DNA of 64,000 nucleotides from JANRKB01 sp033763695 (GTDB taxonomy: Bacteria; Planctomycetota; Phycisphaerae; Phycisphaerales; UBA1924), in contig JANRKB010000018.1 of the NCBI GenBank assembly GCA_033763695.1, positions 62,001 through 126,000 on the forward strand, given 5' to 3'. Every line of letters begins with the position of its first letter. The stretch's first letter is position 1. The position numbers were made by a program, and so were the translations under genes. The notes below the pieces were generated by a model. It was not told the origin of the DNA, made no database searches, and was given only the letters and a program-made list of their open reading frames with translations. Shown in pieces: positions 58,993 through 64,000 of the stretch.

Positions 58993-59991
58993 CTATCGCG
59001 CCAGCAGCCGGGCGTACTCGGTCATCGCGGCGATTGGTGCATGACGCGGCTGCCAGCCGAGCCCCTCGCGGGTCTGGCTCATGTCCGCACAGGTGTAATC
59101 CTGATAGAACGTGCGGATGCTCGCGGGCATCTCGAAGAACTCGGTTGGGCGCTCGCTGGCGGTGAGACCCAAACCCGTGCGCACCGCGTCGGCGATTTGG
59201 GCGAAGCTCGTCACCTGGCCCGAGCCGAGGTTGTACACCCCGCCGCGGACGTCCTTACGAGCACCCATGCCGGCGGCGGCGATGGTGCAATCGACCACGT
59301 CGGCGACGTACACCTGATCGCGGGCCTGATCGCCCGGCGCGAAGATGCGTGGACGCTTGCCCTCAAGCATCTGCCGCGCGAGTTGAAAGACCATCGACGC
59401 CATCTTGCCCTTGCGGGCCTCGCCGGGGCCGAAGACGTTGAAATAACGCAGGCCGACGACCAGCGGCGAATCGCCCGCGATCCGGCGATGCTCGCACTCG
59501 ATCAGCCACTTGGAGAAGCCGTAAACGTTGTTGGGCTGGCCCGCGGCCGAGACTGGGAACGGCTTCTTCTCGACACCTTCGCGGGGCGAGCCGTATGTGG
59601 CCGCGCTGCTGGCGTACACGAGTCGCGTGTCGCTGTTGACGCACGCATGCAGCAGCGGCACGAACCCGCTGGTGTTGACGCGGAGCATCTCCGCTTCGTC
59701 CATCACGGTCGTGTCCGTGATGGCGCCGAGGTGGAACACCGCCGCGGGACGGTGCATCGCCACCAGCGCGGGCCAGTCGATGCGGGAGTAGCAGGTCGCT
59801 TGAACGCGATGCGTGAAGTTGCCCAGGCCCTGGCGCTGGAACGCCTCGACGAGGTTCGCGTACGAGCCGGTCCGGAAGTCGTCGATGACGATCAGTCGCG
59901 TGCTCGCATCACGCGCACACAGCGCGGCACACAGATTGGAACCGACAAACCCGGCCCCGCCAGTCACAATGCACACTGATTCCTCGGGCAT
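58993..59991 (-). CDS. hldD: ADP-L-glycero-D-manno-heptose 6-epimerase
   Basis: HldD makes the L,D-heptose precursor of the LPS inner core in the cytoplasm. The protein has 332 residues from ATG 59991, the usual family start just before the Rossmann motif; ATG 60057 would add 22 residues. GGAGFVGS (11-18) binds NADP. The active-site Tyr157/Lys161 lie in NVYGFSKWL, with YASSAATYG before it. RYFNVFGPGEARKGKMASMVFQL is highly specific for HldD. No other heptose genes are adjacent. Its presence implies heptose-containing LPS. Confidence 0.93.
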   Translation of the reverse strand: MPEESVCIVTGGAGFVGSNLCAALCARDASTRLIVIDDFRTGSYANLVEAFQRQGLGNFTHRVQATCYSRIDWPALVAMHRPAAVFHLGAITDTTVMDEAEMLRVNTSGFVPLLHACVNSDTRLVYASSAATYGSPREGVEKKPFPVSAAGQPNNVYGFSKWLIECEHRRIAGDSPLVVGLRYFNVFGPGEARKGKMASMVFQLARQMLEGKRPRIFAPGDQARDQVYVADVVDCTIAAAGMGARKDVRGGVYNLGSGQVTSFAQIADAVRTGLGLTASERPTEFFEMPASIRTFYQDYTCADMSQTREGLGWQPRHAPIAAMTEYARLLAR

Positions 59992-60069
59992 GTCGAAAGG
60001 ATAGGAGATCGGAGCGGGCGTCAGCGTAGCGAGATCTGCACGACGACCGACCTTCATGACCGGCCCGGA

Positions 60070-63000
60070 TCACAGGCCGCCGACTGTCGGCGTGCCCGCG
60101 GGTGGGCGACTCTTGGCAAAGCGATCGAGGATCGCATCGACCTCAGCGGCAAGGGCCCGATCATCGGCATCGGGTGACGCGACTTTGGCACACGCGGCTT
60201 GGGCTTCCTTGGCCACGCCCGCAGCCTCCTCAGCCTTGCCTTGCAGTTCAAGCCCGCGGGCAAGTGCGGCGAGGGACTCCACGCTGCGCTCGCCAGAGAT
60301 CGCGATCGCACGCTCAGCGAGGCGTTGGGCGAGCACGCCGTCTTTCGTGTCGGCCGCGGCGGTTGCGCCGGCTCGCAACGCGAAGACGTGATACGCCTTG
60401 TCCTCCGCGCCCAGCGGCTTGCCCGAAGCGAGCTTCTCGTACTGCGAAGCGGCACTGAGATACCCGGTCGCGGCGGCCAGACGCGAGTCGGCACGATGCG
60501 TCGCATACGCGTGGCGGAGCGTCGCGCGGGCCAGTCCCGCCGTGCCTTCGATCATGCTGCCGTCGCCCGCGGCCACAGCCTGATACTCCCGCACGGCAGC
60601 ATCGTAATGCTTGACAGCCGCGGCCCAATCCTTGCGCGAGCGATCCGCCTCACCAAGCGCCTCCAGAGCATTGCCGCGAACGGCGCGAGCCTTGAGACTG
60701 GTGGGATTGATCGCCAAGACTTCATCGGCCGCAGCGAGCAGATCGTCGGCGCGGCTGACGGCGGCGTTGATGTCGCCACTCTCGCGGGCCAAGCCGATCA
60801 GTCGCCCACTGGTCCGCTGCAAGTCGGTGAGCACGCGAGCGTCGTTTGGGTCGCCCTTGAGCAGGTCGCGATACTCGGCGCGTGCAAGCTCAAACTGCGT
60901 GGTCGCCGCGGGGTCCTTCTCATCCAACAGCAGCTGTGCGAGGCGTTCGCGCATCACGGCAAGGTCGCGGCGTGAGCGTGCCGTGCCTTCGTCTTCGCCC
61001 TTGAGAGCCTCGCGGATCTGAATCGCGCGGCTGATCATCCCGCGAGCCTCGGCACGCTTGCCGGTCCTGCGGAACATGTCGCCGACCTTGCCGAGCGCGA
61101 CGGACAGATCGCGCCGGATCACTTCGCTGGCACGATCAGGCTCGGCCCCGGCGAGCGTACTCGCAAGCTTGAGCGAACGCTGATAGTCCGCCAGTGCGGC
61201 GTCGTTGTTCTTGGCGAGCGCCGCCAGATCGCCGCGGACCTGAAGCGTCTGCAGCGTGATCCGCGTCGCACGTTCCTGCTGGGCACCGGTCGCGCCCGAG
61301 AGCGGCTCCGCGATCGCAAGAGCACGCGTGATCGCGCGATCCGCGTCCGGCCCGCCGTCGGAGCGCAGGGAGAGAATGTCGGCGAGGCGCATCTGAGCGC
61401 TGGCCATGTCGAGTTGCAGGCCTAGGTCCGAGTTGGCGGCGGCGTGAGACTCGATCAGCGGCTCAAGCAGCGCGATGGCCTTGCGCTGGAGTTGCAAGGC
61501 TTCATCGCGATCGGCTTCGTTCGCCGAGCGACGTCCGCCGCTGATCTCTGCCAGTGCGTTGTAGTGCTCCGCGAGCCCGCGCTGAAGCTGTTCGTCGTCC
61601 CCGATGTCCTTGCGGAGTTCATCCGCCAGCGCGATCGCGGCCTGCGTCATCAGTTTCCGCACCGCGGTCGCGCCTTCCTGCTTGCGGATGGCGTCGCGCG
61701 ATTTTGCGAGATGCGCCAGCACACCATCGCGATACGCCGCGCTGCGTGCGCGGAACTTCTCGCCGGTGCGTTCGGCCTCGGCTTTGGCGGCATCGGCGAT
61801 GCCGCGCTGCGCGACAGCGTCTTCGCGCTGATGCTCGGCCTCGCGATAGAGCAGGCTGGTGGCGACCACGCCGCCCGCGAGCAGCGTGATGATCGCGGCG
61901 ACCGCGCCGACACCCCATGCATTGCGACGGACGAACTTGCCAGCGACATATCCGATCGTCTCGGGCCGAGCGATCACCGGCTCGTCACGCAGGTGGCGCT
62001 GAATATCCGCGGACAACTGCTCGGCGGACTGGTAGCGGCGCAGCGGGTCCTTGCGCATCGCCATCAGGACGATGTTGTCGACGTCGCCGCTGAGTCGGCG
62101 GCGCAGCCGCTGCGGCTCGCCCTCGCGATGCTTGGCGACATCCTCTGGCTTGATGAGCTCGGTCGTGCCGTCGTAGCGGATGATCGTGCCCGCCTTGCTG
62201 ACTGCGGTGCTCGGACGCTCGGGCTCGACCTCGCTGATGATGCGGACGATCTCGGCGTGCAGGCGCGTCTTGAAGTGATATGGGCGGCGGCCTGTGAGCA
62301 ACTCATAGAGCAGCACACCGAGCGAGTACACATCGCTCGACGTTCCGACTCGATCGCCGGTGACCTGCTCGGGGCTGGCGTACTCGGGCGTCATGAGCCG
62401 CTGCTCCGGCGCGGTCATGATGAACTGACGGCCAACTTCGGGGTCGAGAATCTTGGCGATGCCGAAGTCGAGCAACTTGGGCTCGCCATCGTCACCGACC
62501 ATGATGTTGCCGGGCTTGATGTCGCGGTGGACGATGAGGTTCCGGTGCGCGAAGTGCACCGCGCTGCAGACCTTGCAGAAGAGGTTGAGCCGCTCGGGAA
62601 CGCTGAGGTTGTTGTTGTCGCAGTACCGATCGATCGGCAGGCCCGCGACGAACTCCATGACGAAGTAGGAGCGGCCGTCTTCGCTCATGCCCGCGTCGAG
62701 CACGCGCGCGATGTTCGGATGGTTGAGACTCGACAGCACCTGGCGTTCGAGTTCGAATCGGCGGAGGATCTCACCCGAGTCCATGCCGCGCTTGATCAAC
62801 TTGATCGCGACGCGCTTCTGGAAGGGGTCATCGGCGCGGACGCCCAGAAGGACCGATCCCATGCCGCCGCGGCCGAGTTCGGCGATGACGCGATACGGCC
62901 CGACCGTCTCGGGCGTGCTGTCGGGCAGGGTCGGACGATGCCAGGTCGCCGGCGCAGGCGTCACGCTGGTCGCGATGCTGTCGGCGTCATTCGATCGGCC

Positions 63001-63144
63001 GCGCGGCGGGGCACTGCTCTCGGATGGAAAGACATTGCCAAAGTCCGTCGGCGGCTCGGGCGAGCGTGTCTGGCCGTCGGTGGGAGTGCCCGACGAAGAC
63101 TCACGCGGCGGCTGCGATGGAATGGGTCCGGTTGGTTCGTCCAC
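60070..63144 (-). CDS. Ser/Thr protein kinase with transmembrane helix and helical-repeat tail
   Basis: The protein has 1024 residues. A Pro/Ser-rich N-terminus (1-80) precedes a PknB-type kinase domain (about 82-390): ELGRGGMGSV, VAIKLI (Lys115), IVHRDIKPGN (Asp208), LLDFGIAK (Asp226) and TPEYASPEQ. One transmembrane helix (about 409-433) is followed by a ~590-residue helical domain, probably TPR-like, with many Ala/Arg/Glu repeats. The kinase lies on the cytoplasmic side and the repeat tail outside, so the tail may sense envelope signals. This layout is frequent in planctomycetes. It overlaps nothing and is divergent from the beta-helix gene. Confidence 0.92.
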   Translation of the reverse strand: MDEPTGPIPSQPPRESSSGTPTDGQTRSPEPPTDFGNVFPSESSAPPRGRSNDADSIATSVTPAPATWHRPTLPDSTPETVGPYRVIAELGRGGMGSVLLGVRADDPFQKRVAIKLIKRGMDSGEILRRFELERQVLSSLNHPNIARVLDAGMSEDGRSYFVMEFVAGLPIDRYCDNNNLSVPERLNLFCKVCSAVHFAHRNLIVHRDIKPGNIMVGDDGEPKLLDFGIAKILDPEVGRQFIMTAPEQRLMTPEYASPEQVTGDRVGTSSDVYSLGVLLYELLTGRRPYHFKTRLHAEIVRIISEVEPERPSTAVSKAGTIIRYDGTTELIKPEDVAKHREGEPQRLRRRLSGDVDNIVLMAMRKDPLRRYQSAEQLSADIQRHLRDEPVIARPETIGYVAGKFVRRNAWGVGAVAAIITLLAGGVVATSLLYREAEHQREDAVAQRGIADAAKAEAERTGEKFRARSAAYRDGVLAHLAKSRDAIRKQEGATAVRKLMTQAAIALADELRKDIGDDEQLQRGLAEHYNALAEISGGRRSANEADRDEALQLQRKAIALLEPLIESHAAANSDLGLQLDMASAQMRLADILSLRSDGGPDADRAITRALAIAEPLSGATGAQQERATRITLQTLQVRGDLAALAKNNDAALADYQRSLKLASTLAGAEPDRASEVIRRDLSVALGKVGDMFRRTGKRAEARGMISRAIQIREALKGEDEGTARSRRDLAVMRERLAQLLLDEKDPAATTQFELARAEYRDLLKGDPNDARVLTDLQRTSGRLIGLARESGDINAAVSRADDLLAAADEVLAINPTSLKARAVRGNALEALGEADRSRKDWAAAVKHYDAAVREYQAVAAGDGSMIEGTAGLARATLRHAYATHRADSRLAAATGYLSAASQYEKLASGKPLGAEDKAYHVFALRAGATAAADTKDGVLAQRLAERAIAISGERSVESLAALARGLELQGKAEEAAGVAKEAQAACAKVASPDADDRALAAEVDAILDRFAKSRPPAGTPTVGGL

Positions 63145-63533
63145 AACGTTCCTCGTTCACGGAGACTATCGCCTTGCCCGCACGGCGACATCTCACTGGT
63201 ACAGACGCGGCGCGGCGACGGCGTGCGCGAGAAACGCTTCACAAACACTCGCGTCGGACGGCCGCTGATCAATGTGGTTGCGAGTGTCCGCGAGTTTGGA
63301 TCTTGAAAGGGTTCGGGCGGCACATTTGTGGGATGAGCGAGGACTTTCCCGGACGTTGCGGCGCGCTGTCGGATTTCTGTTGGTCGCACCCCACGCGGGC
63401 GGTATTCTCGGAGGGTTCACTCGGGGAGAGAGGGCGGGCACGCGACCCGCAGACCCGAGGCGGCGATCGGAACCGCACCAAGGTTCCATGTTTGTGACGC
63501 GCGCGGCGCGCGTCCGGCGGTCTTTCTTCGGGC
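63145..63533. other. 389-base divergent intergenic region
   Basis: It separates the kinase gene (minus) from the beta-helix gene (plus). It holds a possible plus-strand promoter (63380-63408) and a perfect 19-base palindrome, 63496-63514 (GACGCGCGC, G, GCGCGCGTC), that ends 19 bases before the beta-helix ATG. No known RNA or terminator was recognised. Confidence 0.45.
63380..63408 (+). promoter_or_regulatory. Possible sigma70-type promoter
   Basis: TTGGTC, a 17-base spacer and TATTCT fit the -35/-10 layout with four of six matches each. It lies 125 bases before the beta-helix gene start. This is a weak prediction. Confidence 0.35.
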
Positions 63534-64000
63534 ATGCTTCGATCGTTCTGCGCCATTCTCGCTTCGCTTTGCTTTGCCAGCCTCGCCTCGGGCGCGGGCC
63601 AGAAGGTTGTGTACGTCCGCGCCTCGGCCGCGGCGGGCGGCTCAGGGCTTTCGTGGGCCACGGCGTTCCAATCGCTTCAGCAAGCCCTCGCCGCCGCCTC
63701 ATCACTTGAGAAGCCCGTCCAAATCTGGGTCGCCAGCGGCATCTACACGCCGTTCGATGGATCAACCAATCGCTCGTCGTCATTCAAGCTCGAGAATGGC
63801 ATCGAGATCTACGGCGGCTTCGCAGGCACCGAGACGCTCCTCTCCCAGCGCATGCCCGGCGAGTACTCCACCGTGCTCTCGGGCGATCGCTTGGGCAATG
63901 ACACGCTCGGCAGCTTCGGCAACTACGCCGAGAACGCCTATCACGTCGTCAGCGCCATCGGCGTCGACGACACAGCCATCCTCGACGGCGTGTACGTCCG
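63534..64000 (+). CDS. Secreted parallel beta-helix protein, 3' end outside window
   Basis: The ATG at 63534 opens a frame that stays open to the window end (155 codons). The signal peptide (about 1-21, CFASLASGAG) is followed by VVYVRASAAAGGSGLSWATAFQSLQQALAAA, quoted only in part: the family is marked by GLSWATAFQSLQ, IWVASGIYTP and IEIYGGFAGTET. These are the start of right-handed beta-helix or polymorphic-outer-membrane-like proteins common in planctomycetes. The rest of the protein lies beyond the window. Confidence 0.85.
   Translation, partial: MLRSFCAILASLCFASLASGAGQKVVYVRASAAAGGSGLSWATAFQSLQQALAAASSLEKPVQIWVASGIYTPFDGSTNRSSSFKLENGIEIYGGFAGTETLLSQRMPGEYSTVLSGDRLGNDTLGSFGNYAENAYHVVSAIGVDDTAILDGVYV

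Noticed and set aside
61444..63306. Plus-strand frame of 620 codons opposite the Ser/Thr kinase gene
   Set aside because: Antisense shadow; the kinase frame shows all catalytic motifs.

Overview
The window looks like a chromosomal segment of a GC-rich, Gram-negative-type planctomycete, most probably of the class Phycisphaerae. The case rests on several traits. Two secreted proteins end in a doubled Ca-binding dockerin-like repeat closing on Gly-Cys. A third secreted protein has a PEP-CTERM-like tail. Pseudopilin-like and parallel beta-helix secreted proteins are present, as are a very large DUF4175-like membrane protein and a long Ser/Thr kinase with a repeat-rich tail. A heptose epimerase (hldD) and a PagL-like protein indicate an LPS-bearing outer membrane. 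Shine-Dalgarno sequences of the GGAG type are common, and several gene pairs overlap as ATGA or GTGA. No prophage, CRISPR array or insertion sequence was recognised.

1-16 kb: the 3' part of a PAS/GAF/receiver regulator and a coiled-coil membrane protein are on the plus strand. A long minus-strand block follows: small membrane proteins; a thiamine operon (TPP riboswitch, DinB-like gene, a 29-codon copy of the thiC start, a 173-codon unknown gene, thiC); an S41 protease lipoprotein; an AlkD-type repair protein; an NAD(P)-binding epimerase; and a four-gene ArsR / SRPBCC / membrane protein / DinB cluster with a palindromic operator. Then come a secreted beta-helix protein, a DegT-type aminotransferase, two small membrane proteins and nrdR.

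16-30 kb: a threonine-rich 16-residue leader peptide and a terminator that looks like an attenuator precede a small zinc-ribbon gene and thrS. Next are a low-GC membrane protein, a secreted protein with a phage-type S74 auto-chaperone domain, full-length B12-dependent metH behind a nested inverted repeat, a DUF1569 protein, a lipoprotein, a short-LID adenylate kinase and a zinc-ribbon membrane protein.

30-45 kb: a GTGA-coupled three-gene operon (DUF4175-like protein, terpene-cyclase-fold secreted protein, secreted beta-rich protein) ends at a bipartite hairpin. A PEP-CTERM protein, a LOG-family protein, an M48 lipoprotein protease and a pseudopilin-like protein follow. Then comes the agmatine-to-putrescine pair aguB and aguA, split by a four-helix-bundle (23S rRNA IVP-like) gene flanked by exact 13-bp inverted repeats.

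45-64 kb: a fatty-acid desaturase, SlyX, a PagL-like protein, an HPt / REC-GGDEF signalling pair, tRNA-Glu(CTC), a PA0069-type radical SAM protein, an M28 peptidase, psuG, the two GC-dockerin secreted proteins, a thioredoxin-fold-like secreted protein, hldD, a Ser/Thr kinase, and the 5' end of a secreted beta-helix protein running off the window.

The most unusual signals are regulatory or evolutionary: the candidate Thr attenuator before thrS, the TPP riboswitch whose SD serves a DinB-like gene with a duplicated thiC start downstream, the IVP-like gene splitting the agmatine operon, and the inverted repeat before metH.
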